DNA from: Congeria kusceri
Taxonomy: Eukaryota; Mollusca; Bivalvia; Myida; Dreissenidae
Assembly: GCA_027627225.1 (NCBI GenBank)
Contig: CM051036.1
Span: forward strand, 37,340,426-37,404,425
Direction of reading: 5' to 3'
DNA length: 64,000 bases
Under the pieces are notes generated by a model. The model did no database searches and was not told the origin of the DNA. It worked only from the letters and a program-made list of their open reading frames with translations. This document shows, one piece after another, positions 41,591 to 55,059 of this stretch (the stretch's first letter is position 1; every line of letters begins with the position of its first letter). A program made the position numbers and the translations under genes.

Positions 41591-41970
41591 TAAAGCTCTC
41601 ATATAGTGCACACCTCTACCAATGCAGCTGACCCCCCCCCCCCGTATGTATTGTGAAACTAATGAGTTAAACATAATTATGAAGCAATTTTCCCTATTTC
41701 GCATTAAAAAAGGATCGTTTAAAAGAAAACATGGATCCAGACGGTGATCCGGATCGACACCAAAATATAATCATTTGTGGATTGGCTCGTTCTCCAACCC
41801 TCCCACAAAATGTAATGGAAATCTGTGTACGAGTAAACAAACAAACAGACACAACACCGCCGGCAAACCCTGAACTTTAGCGGAGGTGGTAAACTAATAT
41901 TTTCCTTTTATAAGTATAAATCTTAATCCATTGGCGTTGTTGCGCATACTCAAAGTGCATTGCTCATTTT

Positions 41971-42292
41971 CAGGGGCGTAGCTTGGGTAATAAATATGTA
42001 TAGACACAATACGAGCAACTGACTTTAAATAACAGGGATGTTTATCGACAGTTACAAAAACTAATTAATGTTAAACCCTATTGTTGAAATAAAATATAAT
42101 AAGCGTGTATTTATATTCGTGAAACGTATTTAATATTGATGCAATCGTTAATAAATGACGTATCAACACAACCGACAAAAACGGCCCCTCACCCCTACCC
42201 CCTCTTCTTGTGATTGCATTTGTAGCGGGTTTTTCTTCTCCAAAAAAATGTATTGCACGTGACTATAGTGCCTAAAGGAAGCTACGCCACTG
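41971..42292. mobile_element. hAT-type MITE
   Basis: Termini CAGGGGCGTAGCTT and AAGCTACGCCACTG (reverse complement CAGTGGCGTAGCTT) differ at one of 14 positions and resemble the common hAT terminus. It is 322 bp with no frame. A convincing 8-bp target duplication is not visible. It is absent from the matching place in copy B. Confidence 0.7.
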
Positions 42293-43904
42293 TATTTGTC
42301 ATGCAAAGTGATTTTTGCTACTCTAGGTATATACGTCCATTTAAACGATTCTTAAATACTTTGCAGTAAAATATATATTTGACGCCAGTATTTATAGTTC
42401 AATACTTATCTTTCCTTCGTAAGTTGAAATACTACTTTCATTAAAGCCAAGGCGTAATTTTTTTATCAATTACCAATACAGGCACATTGTTCAATTTAAA
42501 ATACTTTTTTTTTTCGAAAATACACAAGTTCTATATGCATTCGGAAATTGAAGAATATTGACAAAACGTAGTATTCCATGCCATACAGTACAGTTAAAAC
42601 AATTTTTTACGTATCTATACGGAACACGTGTATTTGTTGATATTGTGAATGACCGTGACATGGTTTTGACTTGGTGGAAAATATCCGGATATGTGGGTTT
42701 TGTAGAGTCAGTACGCTTTACTAATGGCTTATTTAACCGTCAAAAGCGTAAATGCAATTGACACATAACACAGATTACGAAACAGCTGCTAAATCGCTAC
42801 TGTAGTAGCATGTAATAGCGAGAACGTGTACCCTTTATTTATTCATTTGTTTACTTTGCACAAAGATATATAGTTTATTCCTAACGAGGAATTGAAGGCT
42901 TTAATGGATATTTCCGTTTCGGACTAGTAACTACTGACATAGTTTGTTAACTACAATTGATAAATATTATGAAGCAGGTCAAAACTGGCTTAGTTAGCTA
43001 CGACGAACAATATAAACTTCTTTATCGCTTCGTGCAAGTGTTTTAAGATCTGTTATATATGTACACCATGCTCAAAATATGATCTATGTCTTCATCCGAA
43101 CATCAGATGGTATGTAAGACAAGTCCTTTTTGCACTGTTTATATTATGCGTTTGAGAATTAAGGTCCAGTGGTGGAATTTCAACGAAAAAACTATAGAAC
43201 ATGATGCTTATCAACTAGAAAAGAGGAATATGAGGTAAATCAAACTGGATAGTGATTTCGCAGATGTAGATACTAAAAATAATGAGTATTCCAACTTATA
43301 ACCCTTAGTCAATTTCTTTTGCGACGCATTAATGCTAATTTATTCTTTTGAAGTTTATTGTCGAGCATTTATCATTACTTTTGCTAAAATGCATGTAATC
43401 AGCTTAATTATTTCAATGGTGTTTATTCAAGCAAATTACCAATTATCAAAGGTGTCTGTCTAAGCTTCGTGTTGCATTATGAAAATGACAATGCCAGGAA
43501 AAGCTCCACCATCGGTTAGGCCAGAGTTTGTTGGTTTTTAATTTCTCGGATCCGCCGAACGAATGGTGGTTTGTTTTGAACATACAAAAACAAAATGGAA
43601 CACAACCATTATTAAAAAAAATATTTCCACTAATGTCGTATTCCTTATAAATATTAAAAGAGAGTTTTTCAACACAAATATAATATAAAAACCCAGTGAA
43701 TCATATTTTAATTAAACGTCAATCATGTTGTATTTATATGCATGTCTGTAAAACAAAAGATGCATTGTATTATAATTATGTTTTACATGTTTATACAAAA
43801 AATGTATACAAAATAGAATTCTGTTTTTAGTTTGATATTATTTTCGCCTCCAACTGGAATTTGTTTTCCCAAAAATGTTCGAGAAACTGCAAATCTCTGG
43901 CATT

Positions 43905-44430
43905 GCAAGGCTCCATACTCAGTTCCATTCCCTCCTGTTTTACAAGGTACAACATGGCCTATGCAAGGCTCCATGCTCAGTTCCATTCCCTCCTGTTTTA
44001 CAAGGTACAACATGGCCTATGCAAGGCTCCATACTCAGTTCCATTCCCCCCTGTTTTACAAGGTACAACATGGCCTATGCAAGGCTCCATACTCAGTTCC
44101 ATTCCCCCCTGTTTTACAAGGTACAACATGGCCTATGCAAGGCTCCATACTCAGTTCCATTCCCCCCTGTTTTACAAGGTACAACATGGCCTATGCAAGG
44201 CTCCATACTCAGTTCCATTCCCCCCTGTTTTACAAGGTACAACATGGCCTATGCAAGGCTCCATACTCAGTTCCATTCCCCCCTGTTTTACAAGGTACAA
44301 CATGGCCTATGCAAGGCTCCATACTCAGTTCCATTCCCCCCTGTTTTACAAGGTACAACATGGCCTATGCAAGGCTCCCTACTCAGTTCCATTCCCCCCT
44401 GTTTTACAAGGTACAACATGGCCTATGCCA
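43905..44430. repeat. Minisatellite, 58-bp unit, about 9 copies
   Basis: The unit GGCTCCATACTCAGTTCCAT, CCCCCCTGTTTTACAAGG, TACAACATGGCCTATGCAA repeats nearly perfectly. 58 is not a multiple of three, so a stop-free unit opens all three plus-strand frames at once; the long frames are artefacts. The equivalent place in copy B (about 58505-58570) has a single unit. Confidence 0.96.
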
Positions 44431-44924
44431 GAACCATCATGTTCATGTCATTCACAATTCACAAATATTCTCTGACTCTAAACTGGCATTCTTTGCACTA
44501 ACGAGCTACGGTAAACGGAAATCCGAAGCGCTTTGTTTTCAGCATAGCTCATGCTGTAAATTCTGAACGTATGTTTCTTGTAATTTTCAGAATTTACACA
44601 GATCTTTTCTGAAATATTATGTTCTTTAACTAATTTGAAGTTTTAATAACACGGCAAAGAATACTCAACTCAAGACAGTAAAATATTTTCACTAAGCAAA
44701 TGCACTATTATAAAATCTAAACAAAGCACTTCTACTGTTAACTCAAACCGCGCTTTAATTCTTACATAGTTGATTAACTTAAAAAAAGAGATATTTGAGA
44801 ATATAAATAACTGTGAATTAGAGAAATGAATATTGCAAAAGTATATAAATTAATTATTATCAAACACATTTGCTATCTAAACAATAGACGTTTCCACGAA
44901 TGTCAATCATAAGCAGATTTATTA

Positions 44925-45200
44925 AGAGTTGCCAGTTACTGCACTATCACTCGTAGGTGAACACATGTTGCCAGTTACTGCACTATCACTCGTAGGTGAA
45001 CACAGGTTGCCAGTTAATGCACTATCACTCGTAGGTGAACACAGGTTGCCAGTTACTGCACTATCACTAGTAGGTGAACACATGTTGCCATTTACTGTAC
45101 TATCACTCGTAGGTGAACACATGTCCAGTTACTGCACTATCACTCGTAGGTGAACACATGTTGCCAGTTACTGCACTATCACTCGTAGGTGAACACATGT
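44925..45200. repeat. Minisatellite, 39-bp unit, about 7 copies
   Basis: The unit GTTGCCAGTTACTGCACTAT, CACTCGTAGGTGAACACAT repeats seven times with few changes; one copy is 2 bp short (near 45122). 39 is a multiple of three, so open frames are artefacts. Confidence 0.96.
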
Positions 45201-45671
45201 TAAAAGAAACATACAGGTTATTTTCAGTTAGACGGGACTTCATATTGCCCACTATAACATGTCTATTTCACGTTTCACTTTAAATGGCAATTATAATTCA
45301 ACAACAAGGATTGAAAAACGTTCTTTATGTATTCGATGTTATAATCTTTAACATATGCAATCGGATTCCGCACTTAAATATAAATCAAAATGAATTCGTG
45401 TTTTATATCTCATACACGTTTCGTAAAGACACACAATACAATGAGATTTAGGCCAGCTATATTGTTGCTTGCGATATGTAATTGATAGGGACCATAACTC
45501 AAATACTAAGACGATCTGAACACAAACCTAGCAATAATCAGTGTATATCGGTAAAACATTTTTACAATAACACATTATTATCTATTAAGTTTACCAATTA
45601 ATTGTGCATTACAGAAGTAATAATATTGAATAATGATTATGAAAAAAATGTCATAGTATTAACCTTATGCG

Positions 45672-46175
45672 TGCAGTAGGACTAAATGTTGTGGACATTT
45701 TGGGGGAAAATTAATATGTAGGACTGAATGTTGTGGACATTTTGGTGGAAAATTAATATGTAGGACTGAATGTTGTGGACATTTTGGGGGAAAATTAATA
45801 TGTAGGACTGAATGTTGTGGACATTTTGGGGGAAAATTAATATGTAGGACTGAATGTTGTGGACATTTTGGGGGAAAATTAATATGTAGGACTGAATGTT
45901 GTGGACATTTTGGGGGAAAATTAATATGTAGGACTAAATGTTGTGGACATTTTGGGGGAAAATTAATATGTAGGACTAAATGTTGTGGTCATTTTGGGGG
46001 AAAATTAATATGTAGGACTGAATGTTGTAGACATTTTGGGGGAAAATTAATATGTAGGACCGAATGTTGTGGACATTTTGGGGGAAAATTAATATGTAGG
46101 ACTAAATGTTGTGGACATTTTGGGGGAAAATTAATATGTAGGACTAAATGTTGTGGACATTTTGGGGGAAAATTA
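45672..46175. repeat. Minisatellite, 42-bp unit, about 12 copies
   Basis: The unit TGTAGGACTGAATGTTGTGG, ACATTTTGGGGGAAAATTAA, TA repeats about twelve times with single-base variants (GAATG/AAATG). There are no spacers between units, so it is not CRISPR-like. Confidence 0.96.
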
Positions 46176-49100
46176 ATTTCCTTCGCTTGACCTTACTTTA
46201 ACCTGACTACCCGTGTCCGGTAACGATGGTGACCGGGGTCGTATTGATGTTGACCTTGGACGGGTCATGGTCGACCGACGGCGCTGAATTTATAATTTTG
46301 AACTTTCAATTCTTGCTACGCAGTGGTTAAATGGTTGTATTAAACGAGTGGCATTTCAGAATACATGAGTTGCACAAAAGTTTTTTATTACTCGCAGTGT
46401 AAAATGCCTTTATTAAGTCATATCCTGTTTTGATCATGTTTGTATTTTAGTTGGAATCAGCATGGTTGCATTTTGAATACTCTAACTTGATTAATTACAA
46501 CCTATATTTAGAGCGTGCTTGCATAGGAAGTCAATTTTAATCATATTAATCCATCCATATCCGGGGACATTCCATATATGTGTTTCGAAGAGACACGCAT
46601 GCATGCAGATCGGCTTAAAAAGTAATTAAATAATAGTTGTTGTTGTAATTTTCTGTTAAAATAAATATAAATGTACTTATTTTCAAATAATTTCCATAAT
46701 AAATTTTTTTCTTTTGAATTTTCAATGCATGATATTGTTGCCACTTTTAAGAAAGAAAGAAGTATGATAATTATTAAAGCGTCAAGAAGATTAGTTTTCT
46801 TTTAACATTCCCTCACATTTGCGTTTGCAGACAGATTTTTATTGCAAATACACTTCTTTTAATCAAATTTTTGTTAAATAACACATTCAACAACGATTTT
46901 ACACACTGAGATTCAGAAAATAAAGAAGAAAGCACAAGCCAATTCATAAACACTGAACCATCGTCTGCAAAGACCATCTTGATATAAAGCCAAAAGAACA
47001 CACTTTTCCTATCATCCCTAGTATCACTTGTGCAGATTGTTGACAACCATACTCTACACATTACTTTATTAATGCCATGGAACGGCTTATTGTTCTGCAT
47101 TTTGCGCACACGGACTAACAATGATGTCTTTATTGCTTCTACAGATTTACCGAAACCGAATCCCGTTTGTTAGTTAATTAATAAACAGTTCGCATTACAC
47201 CAATTTCTTAGCATACTTTGTTCAGTTTCCAGCTTATGACAGTTCCAAGTAAGTGCTCATCATTAATTCTACTGAAATAAATGCTCTATCTCCAAGTGGT
47301 CCAATCATTATCGCTACCATCAATTTGCAAGATAAGATGGTATTGTTTACACCGCAAAGTACTTCATACTTCTCAGTATATACGGCAACGGAGAACTGAT
47401 AAAAGAAGACATTGTGTTAAGGTGCTTTGTAAGAAATGAAAGGCAATTTATCCCGGCATGCGAAACGGATTCCTGTTCGTTTCATTATATTATCAAATAC
47501 CAAGTGAGCCATCGTGCAGATTCATTGCATTCTTTATTGTTTTCTTAATATATAGTGTTGTTCTTGCTAATGAGCTATGTATAACTTGCACACAATAATT
47601 ATTAGCTTCAATAATAATAATATATGGGTTGAATTGGTACCCATTCCCACACTAATATCAAAAGTCGTAATTATTGTTTATGAATGGAGAGTTTAATAAT
47701 ACCTGAAGACCGAGTAATGTATATAATACGAATGCAAAAGCATTCAACAATGTAGCAAAATAAGATAGCCTTTCATTTTTCTTTGTCACGCGGAAAAAGA
47801 CGTCTTTCGGCAAATATTGGAAAACGTTGCTTAGTGCAACATCTAATCACAGAGCTTGCGACTAAGCCGAATTAATCTACTTAATGTTATATTAACTTTG
47901 TCTTCAGAACATCGGTTGCTACTGCATGCGTGTCTTGGATTGTAATGTATTTGTATCAGTGCATGTTTATTCGTTTTATTTATTTTCTTAATACTAACGT
48001 TCTTTACTACATGCTCAATACACAACATATACTCGAAAGAGAAGAAGATATTTATTTCATCACATTAGTATATAATTAAAATGTTGAATTACGGGTATAT
48101 TTCAGGTAAATACAAAGACGATGTGTGGGCTTTTGTTAGAATATTAATGTATGTTAAGTCAAGATAACATTCCGTTTTGCTGTAAGAATATTGGGTAAGT
48201 AGTAAATCGTACCTGTTGTTGTTTATTTAAGATTTCTAAGAGAAATGCCGATAAAAAAATCGTAAATAAACAGCCTAACTACGACCAATCATTCGCAAAA
48301 TATTTATAAAAACTGTTCATTATTTCTCACATATGTACCCGTTTCAACTAGCTTTACATAAAGATATGCATGTTTAAAGAATTAAAAGAACGTCTCGTAA
48401 AGAGGGTTTTAATATTAGCCACTTACTTTCCATAATTATTTAGTTGGAATCGTCTTTTCTATAACAACTACATAAGATTTATATAATATTTTGTAAAATG
48501 TGTTATATTACAATCGATAGAACCATCAATAATTGTAAAAACACGTTTCCTTTGCATATAATAGCTATTGCATTAACTGTAAGTGTTTTCGAAGAGAACT
48601 AGCAATCAAGGACACGCAGTGTATCAGGTATTAAAATATGAAAATGTTGTTGTATTTCCAAGGAATGACATTCGGCTTTTATGATTCTCCTTCTTTAGTA
48701 TTTTCGTTTATGAAAAATGTCAGACATTTGCATTAATACAATATATTAACCAAACACTTATTACGTGTTTGCTCCTTGTTGCTTAATCCATTAGACTATC
48801 AAATTACCAGAATAAACCCTATCGATTTAAGTTTAACTAAACATTAAAAAGGTTAAAGGTTACAGGAATAGTATGGTTTTAAGAAATGCATTTGAGTGTT
48901 TACTTATGCGCTATATTTATGCGGTCTAAACTCTGTATCTAACAAACAAACATCCAAGCTAAAATCTTTAATGATATAATCATATTATATGAAGAATGAA
49001 ATAAACAGTCAGCATTTCGTGTCTTGTAATGTTATGCCATGTGGGTTGTCTGTTTCCAATTATGAGGAAGTGATCTTTCCGTTTATGGATGTTTTAACGG

Positions 49101-50369
49101 TTCCATGTTAGGTAATCAAAGTGTGCACATAAACACATTGGCATAAAATATAACAAATAGAATATTGCCAACACTTACCTTATAACCAAAATTAGCAACA
49201 GATACTCACCAACGGCTTATGTAAATCCCAAACAAGTATAACAATACTCGATTGCTATTGCCAGCCAACATTTTTTAAAATAAATAATCTTCAAAATTGG
49301 TTAACAATTGATTTTTACACTTTCGTTGAACACCACTGTGTTAATACACTTTAAATTTGAACACATCCAACATAATATTTTGCATTTGGTTGAAGCTGCA
49401 TTCTATGACAATGCATTTTCAATTAACAAATAATTCAATAACTGTTGTTCGTTGATATAACACATCTAAGATAATTTGAACGATTGCAACTGTTTTCGAA
49501 CACAAATCTGGATCTATGAAATAGTTAAAATTATCGATTAACATTCGTCCGTTGATAGAAACCTTTATAGCTACATGTATATGTCCGTGCGCAATATTGT
49601 TTATAATAATCAAAAAAGTTTCCAAAGCATAATTATTTATCTACTGCATTTTTATCAAATGCATTTTTCTTGATTTAATAATCAAATGTTTCTGTTCGCC
49701 AAACTAGTTCACTAATTCCAAGTTAAACATTAAATAAAAGAAAAGCGCACGTGTGCAAGGTTCAATCAAATCAATATATCAATACGATTATATTGTCCTT
49801 GTTTAAAAAAAATAAAATTTCTGTGAGCCTTAATGGCATACCTTTTCAAAAACAAATATTAAATAACAGATTTAAGAATGGCGCACGTATGCAGGTTTCA
49901 CCACTGCACAGAGATACTTCTTATGTCCAATAAGTGCGTCCAGTGCTATGATACAGGTCCCACGACTTGCATCCAATCTGACATAATCGAAGCCTTCACT
50001 GTTGATATTTGTAGCTACCTGAGTAGTTTAAACATGATGGACAGACACCTGGTTATCGGAATGAGAACATTAGCTGATGAAATTAGGAAAACTAATGTAA
50101 CAAACGTCGGTTACAAAGATGATGATCTAACGAGCAATGAAAAACGAGCGTTGAGATACTGGAAAATTAAATAATGTTTGGCGCATGCGCTGATTTTTTT
50201 TTCTAATTGAAAACGCGATGTGATTGAAACAATATTTGATCTAACTCTGATTTTACACAAAGTTCGTTTTTGGCACATGATTTGTATTTTAAGAAAATAA
50301 TTCAGTTTATTTGTAATACGTTACAGATTTAAGTGAAGAACAAATAACCATCTGTTTAATTCTGTTATA
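46176..50369. other. AT-rich stretch with no recognised gene
   Basis: Between the 42-bp array and the 3' end of the minus-strand LINE I see no recognisable coding domain. A 73-bp GC-richer segment at 46211-46283 has splice-like edges (see findings). An open frame at 49878-50174 (plus, 98 codons, ending NEKRALRYWKIK) has no match that I recognise and may be chance. Confidence 0.6.
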
Positions 50370-50581
50370 ATAATTATATAATAATAATCACTTTATTTTA
50401 CGAAGGTGACATATAAGATATAGTATTGTCATGACAAAAACACACCTTATTTTCATATGGCCTTCATACACATTCAAACATTCAAACAAATTCATAGTTA
50501 ACATATAATTAGAAAACAACCACACAGTACATTTAATAATGATAATAATGATGATAATGGCAATAATAATAATAATAATAA

Positions 50582-50612
<31 letters not shown>

Positions 50613-53600
50613 TATAATTTTCTCAATAAAAAATACTATTACAAAGCATCGACAGACAGCAATAGAAAATATAAATTATGCACAATGCATTGATACACTC
50701 ATAAAAAAGTTACATTTTCATATAAAAATGCTCCATATACAAAACAAATATAATTATTTGCTAACTACATCAATTTCAATATACATTTTCTAATTTTCAA
50801 TAAATATACCTATATCAGTATTATAATTGTGATATTTGAGTTACATCTATTTGACTTGTTCAAGTAAATATGTTTTATATGCTCGTTTGAATGATGGTAA
50901 TGAAGATTTATTTCTTTATTCCAATGGTAAATTATTCCATACGATTATACAAAATATGTATATGTATCTTTGTAGTATTTTGTTCGTGGTTTAATTGGCA
51001 AAATAAGATCTTTGTGCATAGCTGACCGTAAATTGTGGGATTCATTGTTTGAAAAGGTTAATAAATCTTTCATATATGATGGCACCAAATTGCAAACGGT
51101 TTTATATATTTGTATGGCAGTGTATAGCAGTGTGGTATGTTACTCTGTCATTAAATTTCATTCAACGTAATGTTTTAAAAAATTGTAGAGAAGCAGTCCT
51201 TGAAGGTTTATTAAGAACTATTTTAGCTGTTCTTTTTTGTAGTACTAAAATCTTGTTTATATACGAATTGTTCGGTTTTCCCCAAATAGTACAACAGTAG
51301 TCAAAAATAGGTAAAATATATGCATTATAAAACATTTCTTTCATTTCATTACTGAGAAAGTATATGATGTGTTTTAATAAGCTTTAATACGTTGATAGAG
51401 GTTATATTTTTGTACAGTATCATTCCATTTTGTATTGCTAAAGTTGTTATAGTCTGTGTTATAATTGAAAGTCATATCACCTAGGACAATGTAATTAATA
51501 TTTAACAGATCAGACATTTAAATTGCTCCTCATAATCATCTATCCATGTCTGCAATGAACTAGGCGGGCGATAAATAAAATTGACCTGCAATGGTTTACA
51601 ATTATTAAATACTACTTCAATCCAAATTGATTCAATGTTAATTGTTTTTCTTTCTCACCCTCCGTTGAAGAGTTTTCATTCCACGTATTGTTTATGATGA
51701 CGTTGTTAATATTGTTTATATAGATGACGTCATTAATGTTGTTGTTGCATGTGCTCTTTTGGAGGTTAATTGTGTTGGTGTTGATAATAGTGTTGTTGTT
51801 GTCAGGGGCGTTGTTGTTATGGATATTGTTGCTGCATGTATGTGCTGTGTTTTTTTTATAATTGACAGAGATTGACTGGTGTTGTTAATTAAGCTGCTAG
51901 AGTCGTTTGTGTCAGTGTCAGTGGTTAATTCGCAAATTTGATCTAATTTAGAAATATTATTAACTATTTCATTATATATATATAAACATCGATTGTTATT
52001 TAATACATTAATATGTTTAGTTATCGTTTTGCACTCAAATAATTGCATTGCCTATTTACAAAAGCAGAAAATGTTTCGTAGGCAGTCGTAGATATTGGTT
52101 TGGTTATATATAGCACGCCTGTCGGCACTATCCTAGTAAGGGGTGTAGAAATTGTTCATCGTGTCTCTAGTAGAACGTCTGTTGAGCGGACTGTATTCAA
52201 CTGCAGCAATATTCATAACTCGATTGTTGTTGAAGGGATACTTACTTCTGTCGAAAGGATTGTTTTGTGGGCTTCTTCTACAGTCTCTGGTGTTGTCATT
52301 TGACAGTTGCTGCAATATAGTTGATTTCCATGTGGTTTATTCGTAATCTTGTTTCTTGTGTGAGTGGAAAACGTCATGGTGTTCGTCTCTCTTGTGATGA
52401 GTTGTTTATTGATAATTTGGCACGATTTTTTAAACACTGAAACTAATGTTCTGGATCCATTATCACTGAGGTGTATTGCGTCTTTCATGAAATAGTGCCT
52501 TACAGTAGTGTCATCCCCGTACACGAACGATTTGTAACAATCAATAAATGTCACTCCGTGTTCTCGGCACATTTCACGTATGTAAATGTTCATTTGTATA
52601 AGGTTACAGTCATTTCTTGGACATAATGTGCATAGGTGCACTTTACACTGTTGGTCCTGGAGATGGCGCGCCAGACGTTGTAACTCATTTGAAGCAGCTT
52701 TTGCAGATGTCCCGTTATTAATGTAATTTCCGCCAATGTAAATAATAATATTTTTTATATACCGACGCAATTCAGTGTCTTCTAGTTTATTACATCAGCT
52801 ATACGACCTCCACTCAGCTTGTTGATATCGATGATGCTGTCTAAGCCCCGTTGTTGTATTCCCTTCACTATGGAATCTCCTATGATCAATGTTCTTTCAC
52901 GTTTCACGTTTTCAAAAGATGTAGATTTTTCAGCAGTTTTGTGAGAGGTTGTTGTCTGATCAGTGATTCCTACTGTTGCTGATATTGTTGCTGAATCTGG
53001 TTTTTCTTTAGTCTTCTTCATAATGTCCGTCAATGAATTAAGTTTGTGTTCGATGGTTTTGTTGGCATTCTCAACATCGTGTTTCATGACGGCGAGTTTG
53101 TCTTCTAGTTTGTTTATTTGGTTTGATGTAGTCGAATGACATATCTGTGTAGGTTTCTTTATGCTATAAATTTCATCTTTTATGATATTAAAGTTTCTGG
53201 CGGTGTCCATAATAAACGATTTTAGTGAGTCCTGGACATTACTGACTCTTTCTGTTAAATTCTCCATCATAATTAAAATTCTTTCATAGTCATTCTCGGC
53301 ACTTCCGGTGACTTCCGGTCGGGAGTACCTCTGGGGTTTTTCTGCGCTTTCCGGTCTGGTGTCATGCTTCTGACTGTGTGCGATTTCCCCTCGGGATTCC
53401 TTTTTGGAACTTACGGCGATTTCCGGTCGGGAGTCACTCTTGGGATATTCTGCGTTTTCCGTTCGGGTGTCATGTTTATGACTACGTGTAATTTCCGGTC
53501 TGGAGACCTTTTTCGGACTTATTACGATTTCCGGTCGAGAGTCATTCTGGACATTTTCGGCGATTTCCGATCGAGAGTCATATTTAGATCTTTCTGCGAT

Positions 53601-53798
53601 TTCCGGTCTGGATTCACTTTTGGTACTTTGGGCGATTTCCGGTCGGGAGACCTTATTTCGACTTTCTGCAATTTCTGGCGTTTGTTCATTCAATGAATTA
53701 TATTGGATAATGAGATAGTTGATTTGTTCATTTATTTCTTGCACTGTTGTGTTGTTCACAGCAAGAGATTGCTCAATGCAGTCCACAATGTTCGGCAA
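50370..53798 (-). mobile_element. Decayed CR1-group LINE with SGNH-esterase ORF1
   Basis: In transcript order: ORF1 from ATG at 53798; an endonuclease fragment of ORF2 near 51430-51660 (ESIWIEV, then FIYRPPSS, with a GD-F-like remnant); no reverse-transcriptase core; an ORF2 C-terminal fragment near 50860-51344 (FDYCCTIWGKPNNSYINKI, then LWNNLPLE-like VWNNLPLE); and a 3' UTR ending AATAAAGTGATTATTATTAT near 50375, a typical 3' tail for this group. The reverse-transcriptase core is deleted, so the copy is dead. An AAT microsatellite at 50545-50612 lies in the 3' UTR. Confidence 0.8.
52213..53798 (-). pseudogene. LINE ORF1: 12-residue repeats, coiled coil, SGNH hydrolase, one frameshift
   Basis: Residues about 41-172 are eleven tandem copies of a 12-residue unit, consensus PEIAxSxKxxSR. 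A Glu/Lys-rich coiled-coil-like stretch follows. The SGNH/GDSL esterase has block I LIIGDSIVKGI (residues about 308-318), block III IYIGGNYINNG and block V DAIHLSDNG. Esterase ORF1 proteins are known from CR1-type LINEs. The frame breaks between DVIN (stop at 52782) and KLEDTELRRYIK, a single indel splitting the esterase between block I and block III. The apparent plus-strand frame over the repeat is a shadow. Confidence 0.78.
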
Positions 53799-54850
53799 AT
53801 CTTTTTTATAAACGATGTTATGATGATTTTGATGTTTGGATACAATTATTTATTCTATGCTTAGATTTAAACGTTCGAGTATACAAAGAAAGCATCACGT
53901 TCGACGTTGGCGACTATGTTGCAAATTCATTTGGCATAACTAAACGAAGAAACGGGACAAACGGTTATTGCGGTGAAGGTTTTGATCCGGATATTGGATT
54001 AGTTGGTATTCGTTATTAAATAAAAAGCGTATTACAAAAACTTGCATTACAGACGTTCCTATCACTGCAACTAAAGGAGTTACATGTTTGTAGTATGAAC
54101 GTGTCAAAAAAAAGTTATTGAAGGTCAGGAACGTCAAGTGCAATACATTCCTTATGAATGCCTTCGAGAGTGGTTTCTTGTGTAGATACTCATATAAATA
54201 TACCATAAACCTGAAGTGAATTGTAAAACGTAAACAGATGAACAAGCAAAATCACTTCCTTTCGATATAGTAGCGCATTATTGTAATGCCGCTACCATCA
54301 AACATGTTTAATGTTCCTGTCTTCATTTTAAATCACTTTGGTTCGCAATTTAACTTTGTCTTCAATAATAAAACAATTGTCAATGAATAAAACGGTTCAC
54401 TCCAAATATTGCCATTTGTACATTATGTACACTAAAGAGATGTAAATAGTAAGTGATATGTTCTGTACCGTGTACATGTAAACTTATATCTTGTCCACGC
54501 TTACAAAAACAACACATGAACTCGTTTCCCATTAGCACTCGCGCTGGAAATGTTAATGCAATCGAGTGTCTTGAAAAGTGCGATCAGATCCAGGTCTGCT
54601 TCCTTCAGAGAGATTAATAATTTGTTATGCATAAAGCACCAACAAAACCTCCCGAGTGCTTAAATGGAGTTCAAGGGGAACGTTCCGGGTAACTGTTTTG
54701 TTTTAAGCATTTCGCGTTTAAATTGCATGACTATATTTAACGTACTTTTAAATCATGTATTCTCAACTGTGTAATAAAGGTCATATACATGAAATATATG
54801 ATGATCATTCCAATGGTAATGGTTATGGTAATGATGATGATGATGATGAC

Positions 54851-54886
<36 letters not shown>

Positions 54887-55059
54887 AATGATAATGATAA
54901 TGATGCTAACGTTAATGGTGATGATTATGATAATTATATTCCCTTTCCTTGAATCAAAGATGCCATTGATATTTTATTTCATGGTATTTTTTCAAATACG
55001 TTCAAGGCACTCTTCCAAACATGTAAACAATATAGATAATTATAACCAGATGCAGTGAA
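53799..55059. other. Gap between the minus-strand LINE and duplication copy B
   Basis: The first part may be LINE 5' UTR. A GAT microsatellite lies at about 54833-54925, producing poly-Asp and poly-Met artefact frames. A plus-strand open frame to 54019 shows no recognisable domain. I see nothing else. Confidence 0.6.

Larger units (their letters stand above)
38555..45590. repeat. Segmental duplication, copy A
   Basis: Collinear blocks match copy B: 38660-39110 with 55170-55615, 40030-40330 with 56690-57280, 41740-41880 with 57820-57970, 42940-43140 with 58080-58280, 43470-43560 with 58335-58430, 44370-44600 with 58515-58740, and 45300-45560 with 63710-63940. Divergence is moderate outside one core. 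Copy A carries extra sequence at about 40780-41590 and a MITE at 41971, both absent from B. No recognisable gene lies in either copy. Confidence 0.85.

Noticed and set aside
43832..44566. Three overlapping plus-strand frames of over 200 codons
   Set aside because: Same 58-bp unit read in three frames; 58 is not a multiple of three, so a stop-free unit opens all frames at once.
45672..46175. CRISPR-like direct repeats
   Set aside because: Units are contiguous with no spacers, and the context is an animal genome.
49878..50174. 98-codon plus-strand open frame as a gene
   Set aside because: No recognised domain, no splice partners and no composition shift; left as unassigned.
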